In this document: positions 1-7,272 of the stretch, in pieces | Layout: the number at the start of each line of letters is the position of its first letter | Numbering within the stretch: the first letter of the stretch is position 1 | Assembly: GCF_013401435.1 (NCBI RefSeq) | Contig: NZ_JACBGN010000040.1 | Coordinates: 1 to 38,369, forward strand | Length of the DNA: 38,369 nt | Reading direction: 5' to 3' | DNA from: Streptomyces sp. BR123 | Lineage (GTDB): Bacteria > Actinomycetota > Actinomycetes > Streptomycetales > Streptomycetaceae | Notes under the pieces: model-generated | Told to the model about the DNA's origin: nothing | The model's input: only the letters and a program-made list of their open reading frames with translations | Databases searched by the model: none | Translations under genes and position numbers: made by a program

Positions 1-906
1 GGGTGGGGTGAGGAGCAGCCGGAGTTCGGCTTCCCGGCGGGCCACGTCGGCAGGGAGGGACGGGGGCGCCGCCGCGGCCCAGTCCCGCTCCGCGGCGGCG
101 CCGAAGCGTGCCCGTGTCTCCTCTGCGGTCGGACGCCGGCCCGGATCCTTGGCCAGGCATTCCCGCACCAGGGGCAGGATCGCCTCCGGCACGCCGTCGA
201 GCACGGGCTCGTCGTGGACGATCCGGTACAACAGGGCCGGCAGGTCCAGCTCCTCGCCCGCCGACAGGAAGGGGCTGCGCCCGGTGGCCGCGTACACGAG
301 GACCGCCGCGAGGGAGAACACGTCCGCCGGCGCCGCCGTGACGTCGCCGGTCGCCTGCTCCGGCGCCAGGAAGCCGGGCGTGCCGATCACCGCGCCCGTC
401 CGGGTGCGGCGCGGTTCCTGCGCTGCGCGGGCGATGCCGAAGTCGATGAGGAAGGGCCGCTCCGGGCCGAGCAGTACGTTCCCCGGTTTGATGTCGCGGT
501 GGACCACCCCCGCCGCCCGTACGGCGACGAGCGCGGCCGAGAGCTCCCGGGCCAGGCACTCCACGGCAGGTGTGGGAAGTGGCCCGTGCGTGCGCACCCA
601 GTCCCCCAGCGACGGCGCGGCGACGTACTCCGTCGCCAGCCACTGCGGTGTGGTGCCCGGCGGGCTGAAGTCCACCACGGACACCGTCCAGGCGCAGCGG
701 ACACGGTCGTTGGTGCGTATCTCCCTGGCGAACCGTTCGGCGAAGTCCGGCTGGAGGCTGAGATCGCGGTGCACGGTCTTCAGGGCCAACGGCCGGCCGG
801 AGACCGTACGGGCCAGGAACACCTCGCCCATACCCCCCTCGCCGAGCCGCGCCAGCAGGCGGTAGCCGCCGATTTCCGGCGGGTCACCGGGCCGCAGTGA
901 CTCCAT
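1..906 (-). CDS. Serine/threonine protein kinase (3' end outside window)
   Basis: A eukaryotic-type (Hanks) Ser/Thr kinase reads leftward from an ATG at 906 and is still open at base 1, so about 302 N-terminal residues are visible. The glycine-rich loop LGEGGMGEV is at residues 21-29, the ATP-anchoring Lys at 43 (LALKTV), the catalytic HRD at 136-138 (VVHRDIKPGN) and the metal-binding DFG at 155-157; GTPGFLAPEQ is the activation-segment end. The kinase domain therefore begins almost at the N-terminus. Whatever follows it (membrane anchor, sensor domain or nothing) is not in view. It lies 198 bp downstream of the SpoIIE-type regulator on the same strand, so both may serve one signalling circuit, though the gap allows a separate promoter. 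Confidence 0.92.
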   Translation of the reverse strand, partial: MESLRPGDPPEIGGYRLLARLGEGGMGEVFLARTVSGRPLALKTVHRDLSLQPDFAERFAREIRTNDRVRCAWTVSVVDFSPPGTTPQWLATEYVAAPSLGDWVRTHGPLPTPAVECLARELSAALVAVRAAGVVHRDIKPGNVLLGPERPFLIDFGIARAAQEPRRTRTGAVIGTPGFLAPEQATGDVTAAPADVFSLAAVLVYAATGRSPFLSAGEELDLPALLYRIVHDEPVLDGVPEAILPLVRECLAKDPGRRPTAEETRARFGAAAERDWAAAAPPSLPADVARREAELRLLLTPP

Positions 907-1104
907 GGACTCCCCCGTCCCGATGGCCGTTGCGGCCCCGCGGTGCACGGGCCGTCTCCCGGGGGTCACCCTAAAGGACGGGCCGACGGGCCGGAGCGGC
1001 CGAGGGGCTCAGGGTGCACGAAGCCGCGCACGTACGACGGCCCGGGGCAGCCGGCCGCTCCGGGCCGTCACCGGCCCGGCCGCGTCGCAGGTCGCCCCTG
1101 GGCG

Positions 1105-3537
1105 TCAGCTCCTCGGGCGGTGCAGGGGGATCTCGGCCCACACTTGCTTGCCGCCGCTGAGCGGCACCGAGCCCCAGGCCATCGTCGTCGCCTCGACGAT
1201 GAGCAGCCCGCGACCGCCGGTCGAGTCCCAGCTCACCGACACCGGTTTGACGGGGCTGCGCGGGGACGCGTCGTTCACGGCGATCCGCAGGCGGTCCGCC
1301 GACAGGATCAGGTCCATCCCCACCTCGCCCTGTGTGTACGCGATGGCGTTGGTGACCAGCTCGGACACGACCAGCAGAGCCGCGTCGAGTTCCTCCACCA
1401 CTCCCCAGGACCGCAGGGTGCGCACGGTGAAGCGGCGCGCGTGCATGACCGCCTTGGGCAGCCGCCACACCGTCCAGTGGCTGCGCTTCGGCCGGCCCTC
1501 CGTGCCGTCGTAGCGCAGCAACAGCAACGCGACGTCGTCGTCGCGACGGCCCTCACCGACGACCAGCTCGTCGGCCAGCCCCCCGGCGCCGACCGGGTCG
1601 CCCGCGGCGAGCACCTCGCACACCCTCCGCATGCCCTCCTCCAGTGGCAGGTTGGCGGACTCGACGAGGCCGTCGGTCAGCATGACGAGCAGGGTTCCGG
1701 GGGCCAGCCCCGTCTCGGTCATGGGGAATTCGGCATCCGCGAGCACGCCCAGCGGAGGCCCTCCCTCGACCGCCATCTCCTCGGTGACGCCGTCGGGATG
1801 GCGCAGGATCGGCGGCAGATGGCCGGCCCGCACGACCCTGGCAATGCCCTCCTCCATGTCGAGGTCCACATACCCGCAGGTGGCGAAGAGATCGGTCTCC
1901 ATGCCGACGAGCAGGCGGTTCGCCCGCGCGACCACCACGTCCGGCGGGTGGCCCTCCACCGCGTAGGCCCTGACCGCCGTACGCATCTGGCCCATGATGG
2001 TGGCGGCTGCCGCGCTGTGTCCCTGTACGTCGCCGATGACGAACGCCACATGGCCGTCCCGGAGCGGAATGACGTCATACCAGTCGCCGCCGACCTCGAG
2101 TCCCGCCGTCGCGGGCAGGTAGCGGGCGACAGCCACCCCGCCCGGCAGCTCCGGGAGCTTGCGCGGCAGCAGACTGCGCTGGAGCATGGTGGCGAGTTCG
2201 TGACCCGCGTCCAATGCGTGGGCGCGCACCAGGGCCTGCCCGGCCAGCCCGGCGGTCACGGTCAGCAGCGACCGCTCCTCCGGCCCGAACCGGTGCTCCG
2301 CTTCCCACCCCACCAGACACACCCCGACCATCCTGCCTTCGGCGGGCAGCGGCAGCACCGCGAGACCACCGGGCCCGACGCCCAGAAGACCAGGTTCGAG
2401 CACCGCGCCCGGCGGCCACAGGCTCATATGGCCCCCGCGCAGCGCGCTCTGCAGGGTGGACAGGTCGCCGAGCGGCACGTCGGGCCACTCGGACCGCCAT
2501 TCCGAGCGCCAGACCTCGGGCCAGGCATCGGGCTCCGGAGGGTCGAGTGCGGTGATGATGAGCCGCTCGGGCTCCAGCTCACCGACGGCGACCCGGGAGG
2601 CGCCGAGCGGCTCGCGCAGGGCGGCGACCACCAGCCGGCTGACCTCTCGGATGGTCGCCGCTCCCGCGAGCGTGGCCGACAGCCGCTGCACGAGGGAGAC
2701 CTCGTCGGCGCTCGGGCGCAGGTAGGTGGCGTCGGCCACCACCCCCAGGACGCGCTGCGGTGTGCCATCGGGTTGCGCCTCCACACGGCAGCGCAGCCCC
2801 AGCCAGCGCAGCTCGCCGTTCGGGCGGCGGATGCGGAACGCCAGCTGCTGGCCGGCGGCGGCCAGCCGGTCCGGCTCCACGATCGCCATCAGCGCGGGCA
2901 TGTCGTCGGGGACGGCGCAGGCCAGCAGGGTCTCCACCTGACCGTCGAACTGCTCGGGAGGAAGACCGAGCAGTTCCAGCACGTTCGCGTGGGCCTCCAG
3001 GCGGCCGGTGCCCAGCTCCAGGATGAACGCGCCGCCTTGGTGAGGCACCAGGGACTGGCCCAGGTGGGCCTGCGGGGCTTTGCGCCCGGTCAGACGAGCG
3101 GCGACCGCTTCGAGTCCGGCCGCCACCTGATCGGCGTAGAGCTCCAGGAGGCTGCGGTCGTCGGCGCTGAACCCGTCCCCCACTTCGCCGGCCACGATCA
3201 GACACCCGAACTCCTGGTCGCCGTGGCCCAGTGGCAGCGCGCCCAGCGAGATCCTGGCCGGCGAGTGGGGGTCGCCGTCCCGGTTCCGGGTGGGGAAGTG
3301 GTGGGGGTCGTCCTCGGTGAACGTGGCGAGTTCGCGGGGGGTCAGCCACAGTGGGCGGCCGGAGCGGAAGGCGTTGGCGGCGGGCGAATGGCCGGCCACG
3401 GAGAGGATCGCGGGCAGTCCGTAGAGGACGCCGCGGTTTCCGGTCAGCTCGGCCAGATGGAGTTCCCTGTCCTGGTCGGCGACCACGTAGACGGCGGCAA
3501 GCTCAGCCCCGCAGAACGCAAAGCGATGCCTGTTCAC
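1105..3537 (-). CDS. GAF-PAS-GAF-SpoIIE phosphatase with C-terminal HATPase domain
   Basis: This 810-residue soluble regulator combines sensing with partner-switching enzymes. By eye the order is a GAF-like domain (about 1-150), a PAS-like domain (about 160-275), a second GAF (about 290-440), a PP2C/SpoIIE phosphatase (about 470-665; GGDWYDV, GDVQGHS, LTDGL and DDVALLL carry the metal-binding acidic residues) and an RsbW-like ATPase (about 680-805; VTNAIAYT N-box and GGRGLLIV). In this family the phosphatase dephosphorylates STAS anti-sigma antagonists and the ATPase part resembles anti-sigma kinases; target and signal are unknown here. The GTG start at 3537 is chosen because GGAGG lies 11 bases upstream. 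No membrane segment is seen. The STAS-like gene at 15411 is a conceivable but distant partner. Confidence 0.93.
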   Translation of the reverse strand: MNRHRFAFCGAELAAVYVVADQDRELHLAELTGNRGVLYGLPAILSVAGHSPAANAFRSGRPLWLTPRELATFTEDDPHHFPTRNRDGDPHSPARISLGALPLGHGDQEFGCLIVAGEVGDGFSADDRSLLELYADQVAAGLEAVAARLTGRKAPQAHLGQSLVPHQGGAFILELGTGRLEAHANVLELLGLPPEQFDGQVETLLACAVPDDMPALMAIVEPDRLAAAGQQLAFRIRRPNGELRWLGLRCRVEAQPDGTPQRVLGVVADATYLRPSADEVSLVQRLSATLAGAATIREVSRLVVAALREPLGASRVAVGELEPERLIITALDPPEPDAWPEVWRSEWRSEWPDVPLGDLSTLQSALRGGHMSLWPPGAVLEPGLLGVGPGGLAVLPLPAEGRMVGVCLVGWEAEHRFGPEERSLLTVTAGLAGQALVRAHALDAGHELATMLQRSLLPRKLPELPGGVAVARYLPATAGLEVGGDWYDVIPLRDGHVAFVIGDVQGHSAAAATIMGQMRTAVRAYAVEGHPPDVVVARANRLLVGMETDLFATCGYVDLDMEEGIARVVRAGHLPPILRHPDGVTEEMAVEGGPPLGVLADAEFPMTETGLAPGTLLVMLTDGLVESANLPLEEGMRRVCEVLAAGDPVGAGGLADELVVGEGRRDDDVALLLLRYDGTEGRPKRSHWTVWRLPKAVMHARRFTVRTLRSWGVVEELDAALLVVSELVTNAIAYTQGEVGMDLILSADRLRIAVNDASPRSPVKPVSVSWDSTGGRGLLIVEATTMAWGSVPLSGGKQVWAEIPLHRPRS

Positions 3538-3782
3538 TGTCTGTATCGCCTCCTCGAGAGGACGGCTGCGATCGCGCTCTCTCCATGCTGTCGCGCCCGG
3601 GACCGTTCGGGCGAGTCGGAACGCAGGGCCGGAGACCGTCCGGGGCGATCGCGCAGTGGCACTCGTACGCGTCGGGTCGGACCGGCGTTCGGCAGGACGC
3701 GGGCATGCGGGCCGGTCGCGTCTGCTTCAATCAGGGCGCCTCGAAAATGCGGAGATGCGACGTGAAATGAGGTGCAGCCTGC

Positions 3783-4394
3783 ATGGCTCGAACTGTTCGT
3801 ACTCTGACCATCTCGGTCGTCTTCGCCTTCTTGCTCGCCGGGTGCCAAGGCGACGAAGGAAAGGGCGGCCTGCCCACTTCGAGGGGCACTCGCGCCACCG
3901 GGTTGAGCGACCTCGAGGCGATCGACGTCGCCGACGACCCCTTGGCAGAGAGGAACGGGGGCGTGAAAATTCTGTCCGACGTCCAGTACGGGCAGAGTCG
4001 GGTTCTCGGCTACGTGAACAAGGAATCCTGCGGAATTCTGGCCCATGCCAGGAATGACCCGAAGGAGAACCGGATCCATCTCGTGGCGCACTGGCCGGAC
4101 GCGGGGCATGGAAGCGCCTCCCACCCTCCAGGGCTCTCCTCCCGCCCTGGAGGGCCTTACCACGCCGTCTCCGGCGGCAGCGGCCCGAAGGCCTGGGCAT
4201 CCCTGATGTGCAGCAGGAACGCCATGGTGATCTCATACGTCTCCGGCGAGCCCGGCCCGCCGGAATCGGCACGCGGCCCGGTCACCGCGACGCAGGTCTC
4301 CGACACCCCGCCCACCACGCGCATCACCGTCGCCGAGGCCGGCCTGCGGAAGCAGATCCACTCGAACCTCGGCTCTGCCGACATCGCGCAGTAG
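3783..4394 (+). CDS. Putative lipoprotein, 3' part doubtful
   Basis: The ORF encodes 203 residues starting at ATG 3783 behind GAGGTG. The N-terminus is a convincing lipoprotein signal: a basic start, a hydrophobic run and the lipobox LLAGC with Cys21, followed by a charged Gly-rich tether. I recognise no family in the mature part. The reading frame runs straight through a perfect 11-bp-stem hairpin at 4124-4154, and downstream of it the opposite strand is equally open and ends two bases from that hairpin. The last ~80 residues may therefore not belong to the original protein, which could have lost its stop codon by mutation. The N-terminal ~110 residues are the better-supported part. It is divergent from the SpoIIE gene (245 bp between). 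Confidence 0.55.
   Translation: MARTVRTLTISVVFAFLLAGCQGDEGKGGLPTSRGTRATGLSDLEAIDVADDPLAERNGGVKILSDVQYGQSRVLGYVNKESCGILAHARNDPKENRIHLVAHWPDAGHGSASHPPGLSSRPGGPYHAVSGGSGPKAWASLMCSRNAMVISYVSGEPGPPESARGPVTATQVSDTPPTTRITVAEAGLRKQIHSNLGSADIAQ
4124..4154. terminator. Perfect 11-bp stem-loop, probable terminator
   Basis: CCCTCCAGGGC (4124-4134) and GCCCTGGAGGG (4144-4154) are exact reverse complements separated by nine bases. There is no T-run, which is usual for terminators in high-GC actinobacteria. It lies two bases beyond the TAA of the minus-strand ORF 4157-4489, a typical terminator position, and inside the plus-strand lipoprotein ORF. Confidence 0.65.
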
Positions 4395-4489
4395 GGGCCG
4401 GCCCAGCCGATGACGACGTCGCGGCAGTCCGGGGCGCGCGTAGGAGTAGGAGTAGGAGTCGGGGCAGTCGGTCGGGCCGGGACCGACAC
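4157..4489 (-). CDS. Small hypothetical ORF antisense to the lipoprotein tail
   Basis: From a GTG at 4489 this frame gives 110 residues: a Thr-Pro repeat produced by a TAGGAG hexamer repeat at 4441-4458, then a region with four Cys and the end PLPPETAW, stopping at TAA (4159-4157). Support is indirect: G/C third positions throughout and a strong hairpin immediately after the stop. Against it are the lack of a Shine-Dalgarno sequence, signal peptide or recognisable domain, and overlap with the lipoprotein ORF. The frame stays open to 4912, but a start beyond 4659 would run into the M1 peptidase. It may be the surviving 3' end of an older gene. Confidence 0.3.
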   Translation of the reverse strand: MSVPARPTAPTPTPTPTRAPDCRDVVIGWAGPYCAMSAEPRFEWICFRRPASATVMRVVGGVSETCVAVTGPRADSGGPGSPETYEITMAFLLHIRDAQAFGPLPPETAW

Positions 4490-4658
4490 GCGATCGCCCA
4501 ACGGACGGCGTGGCTTCCCCGGCCCCGGCCCCGGCGGTCGTGCCGTTCCGTCCGGGGCGCCCGGTCGGGGCAAGCCTGTCCGGCGGGATCCGGGGCCTTG
4601 CCCGCCGAAGGGGCCATACTCACGGCGTGGCGGGATCGGGGCGCCCGGGGGCCGGGGC

Positions 4659-6164
4659 ATGATCGGCGGCGTGAAGACTTCCGGACGTCTGACCGCCTTC
4701 GCGGTCGCGGGGCTGCTCGCCGCACTCCCCGCGTGCTCGGAGTCCGACAGCCGCGGCCGCGGCGGGACAAGTACCCGTACCGGCGCAGACGCGCAGGCAG
4801 GTGCTCCCGCCGGCGCGGTCACCGCGCAGCCCGGCGCTTCCGGAGCGGTGTTCCGGGGCGGGCACCCGGCTGCCGCGGGCGCCGGTGACCCGTACTTCCC
4901 GGGGCTCGGCAACGGCGGCTACGACGTCGCCCACTACGCCCTGACGCTGGCCTACGACCCCGGCAGCGGCCGCCTCGAAGGCACCGCGGAGATCACCGCG
5001 AAGGCCACCGAGCACCTCAGTGCCTTCAATCTCGACCTCCTCGGCATGGAGGTGCTCGGTGCCACCGTCGACGGCCGCACGGCGCAGGTTCGGCGGCACG
5101 GGCAGGAGCTGACCCTCCAGCCGCAGGACCACGTCAGGAAGGGCGCCGCCTTCCGCAGCGTCGTGCGCTACGCGGGCACACCGGAGCCGGTCACCCATGC
5201 CCACGGGTGGCGCGAAGGCTGGTTGAGGACGGACAACGGAGCGGTCGCGTTCGGTGAGCCGACGGGCTCGATGTCCTGGTTCCCGGGCAACCACCACCCC
5301 TCGGACAAAGCCTCCTACGACATCACCGTCACGGTCCCCAAGGAGGTGCAGGCGATCTCCAACGGGCAGCTGCAGGCCCGGCGCACCAGCGGCGACCGCG
5401 CCACCTTCCACTGGCACCAGGCCGAGCCCATGGCCAGCTACGTGGCGACGGTGGCCATCGGCAGCTACGACGTGAAGACCTCCCGGACCCGATCGGGCGT
5501 CCCGGTCGTGTCGGCGATGGACACGACCGCGGGCGTGGACGAGGACGGGGCGGTCCTCGGCCGGTTTCCCGAGATCATGGAATGGGCCGAGGAAACGTTC
5601 GGCCCCTATCCCTTCTCCGCCGCCGGGGTGATCGTGGATCAGGCGGCCGATGTGCCCTACGCCCTGGAGACCCAGACCAGACCGATCATTCCGGCCGGCA
5701 TCTTCCACACCACCAACGTGGTGCACGAACTGGCCCACCAGTGGTTCGGCAACTCCGTCACCCCGCGGACCTGGCGGGACATGTGGCTCAACGAGGGCTT
5801 CGCCACCTACGCGGAGTGGCTGTGGACCGAGGACCACGGCGGGGCCAGTGCCCAGGAGCACTTCGACCGCAACCACGCCAAGGCCGCGGATGACGACGAG
5901 TGGGACTTCCCGCCCGCCGAGCCGCCGAGCGCATCCGACATCTCCGGCCAGCCGGTGTACGTCCGCGGCGCGATGGTGATCCACGAGATCCGCCGGGCCG
6001 TGGGAGACAAGGCCTTCCGTGCCCTCGTGCGGGGCTGGACGCTGCGCCACCGCCACGGCCACGCCTCCACGGCCGACTTCACCGCGTACGTGGAGGCCAA
6101 GGCAGGCCGGAAGCTCGACTCGATCTGGGACTCGTGGCTCTACGGCGACGGCAAGCCCGCGTGA
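4659..6164 (+). CDS. M1 family metallopeptidase, lipoprotein
   Basis: This is a zinc aminopeptidase-type enzyme of 501 residues. ATG 4659 is chosen because it places a lipoprotein signal at the N-terminus (hydrophobic run ending LAALPAC); GTG 4671 is an alternative. A Ser/Gly/Ala-rich tether follows, then the N-terminal beta domain and the catalytic domain. The family's exopeptidase motif appears as YALETQ, the zinc site as HELAHQWFGN and the third zinc ligand within WLNEGFATYAE. These imply a membrane-anchored, outward-facing peptidase removing N-terminal residues. At about 500 residues it lacks the long helical C-terminal domain of larger M1 enzymes, as in other short actinobacterial members. 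It converges on the amidase with only 14 bp between them. Confidence 0.93.
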   Translation: MIGGVKTSGRLTAFAVAGLLAALPACSESDSRGRGGTSTRTGADAQAGAPAGAVTAQPGASGAVFRGGHPAAAGAGDPYFPGLGNGGYDVAHYALTLAYDPGSGRLEGTAEITAKATEHLSAFNLDLLGMEVLGATVDGRTAQVRRHGQELTLQPQDHVRKGAAFRSVVRYAGTPEPVTHAHGWREGWLRTDNGAVAFGEPTGSMSWFPGNHHPSDKASYDITVTVPKEVQAISNGQLQARRTSGDRATFHWHQAEPMASYVATVAIGSYDVKTSRTRSGVPVVSAMDTTAGVDEDGAVLGRFPEIMEWAEETFGPYPFSAAGVIVDQAADVPYALETQTRPIIPAGIFHTTNVVHELAHQWFGNSVTPRTWRDMWLNEGFATYAEWLWTEDHGGASAQEHFDRNHAKAADDDEWDFPPAEPPSASDISGQPVYVRGAMVIHEIRRAVGDKAFRALVRGWTLRHRHGHASTADFTAYVEAKAGRKLDSIWDSWLYGDGKPA

Positions 6165-6178
6165 TGGGGGGCGCGATG

Positions 6179-6877
6179 TCAGATCTTGACGCGCCGGCGG
6201 GCGGTCGCGACGAGCTTCATGTACTTGTCCCAGTTCCACACGTCCCCGGGGTCCTCGTGAGTGGACAGCGGGACTTCGACGTGGCCCAGGATGTGGTCCC
6301 GGTCGACCGGCACGTCGTACTTCGCGCAGATCGTGGCGGCGAGCACGGCGGACGCCTCGTACATCTGGTCGGTGTAGACGGGCTGGTCGATCCAGCCTTC
6401 GTGCTCGATGCCGATGCTCCGGTGGTTGTACCAGACGTTGCCGGAGTGCCAGGCCACGTCGCGTTCGCGCACGCACTGGGCGATCCGCGTGCCGTCTGCG
6501 CTGACCACGTAGTGCGCGGACACCCTCTCGGCGGGGTCCTCGAACGTGGCCAGCATGATGGGCAAGTGGTCCGTCGTCAGGTGGACGACGACGTATTCGA
6601 TGGGATCGGACTCGGGACGGTCGGCGGGCATGTAGTTGGACTCGGACGCCGGAATCCAGACGGCGGGGGCATAGTCCGTCGGGGCCGCCCGACGCGGGGT
6701 CGCAGGCAGCGCGGCGACGGGAGCCTTGCGCACGGGGCTCGGCAGCGCGGCCTTCACCCTCTCCTCGGGGCCCGTCAGGCGGGACAGCCCTGCAACGGCC
6801 AGAGCCGCACCCGCCGCGCCGGCAGCGCCGGCAGCGCCCCACAACAGCCGTCGACGGCTGAGCGGGCTGTCTTCCAT
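6179..6877 (-). CDS. Tat-exported N-acetylmuramoyl-L-alanine amidase (Amidase_2/PGRP fold)
   Basis: The 232-residue protein carries a twin-arginine signal (SRRRLLWG followed by an Ala/Gly-rich hydrophobic run), then a Pro/Ala-rich spacer and an Amidase_2 domain from about residue 85. VVVHLTTDH holds the first zinc His, AHYVVSADG is the conserved core strand, GIEHEGW follows, and ILGHVEVP with HEDPG supplies the later ligands. The family cleaves the amide bond between MurNAc and L-Ala of the peptidoglycan stem. A GTG at 6883 is in frame, but AGGAG overlaps it directly; ATG 6877 sits five bases from AGGAG and is preferred. A 14-bp inverted repeat about 50 bp upstream may be an operator. Confidence 0.9.
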   Translation of the reverse strand: MEDSPLSRRRLLWGAAGAAGAAGAALAVAGLSRLTGPEERVKAALPSPVRKAPVAALPATPRRAAPTDYAPAVWIPASESNYMPADRPESDPIEYVVVHLTTDHLPIMLATFEDPAERVSAHYVVSADGTRIAQCVRERDVAWHSGNVWYNHRSIGIEHEGWIDQPVYTDQMYEASAVLAATICAKYDVPVDRDHILGHVEVPLSTHEDPGDVWNWDKYMKLVATARRRVKI

Positions 6878-7272
6878 GGCCACTCCTCATGAGGTCGAGC
6901 AGAGACAGATCGACACGCCGCGAATCGTGACATCACGAAACAGAAGCGGCAAATGTGATCTGATCCTGTACCGGGGCCCGCACCCCGGCAAGCCGATCCC
7001 CCACCAATCGGGGCACCCTGCCGCCGGCTGCGCCTGCCGCCGCGGACCGCCGCGGACAGGCGCCACCCCGTTCTCCTGGCATGCGCTCAACTGCCGGTCA
7101 CGCATCCCCGCGAGGGAGACCTGCCCGAGGTCGACGGCCCGGAAGCCCAACCCCCGTAGGGTGGTGGAGTGGGCCAGGTGGCCGTCGAGGAGACATGCCG
7201 GGGCGGCGCCGCACCGAAGCCGGACCCGACCGCCGCGGGCCGGCTCGGCGGGCGGCGGTGGGCGTGCGGGGG
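6878..7272. other. Intergenic region between amidase and TPR gene
   Basis: These 395 bp hold the amidase 5' region (reading leftward) and the 3' flank of the TPR gene. The only clear structure is the inverted repeat at 6925-6938. The part nearest the amidase (about 6900-6985) is less GC-rich, as expected for a promoter, while 6990-7272 is GC-rich with no convincing gene on either strand. Confidence 0.5.
6925..6938. promoter_or_regulatory. Inverted repeat TCGTGA-CA-TCACGA upstream of amidase
   Basis: Perfect 6-bp arms flank a two-base spacer, in the AT-richer part of the amidase upstream region and 48 bp before its start codon. The layout suits a repressor or activator dimer site. I do not assign it to a regulator; the GTGA/TCAC half-sites only loosely recall BldD- or Crp-type sites, and the spacing fits neither well. 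Confidence 0.4.

Noticed and set aside
943..3765. Very long plus-strand open frame antisense to the SpoIIE gene
   Set aside because: It is a shadow of GC-biased codons in the real minus-strand gene; its product is Gly/Arg/His-rich without domains.
4441..4458. TAGGAG hexamer repeat as a phase-variable tract
   Set aside because: Only three units, changes length in multiples of three codon-neutral steps, and lies in doubtful coding sequence.
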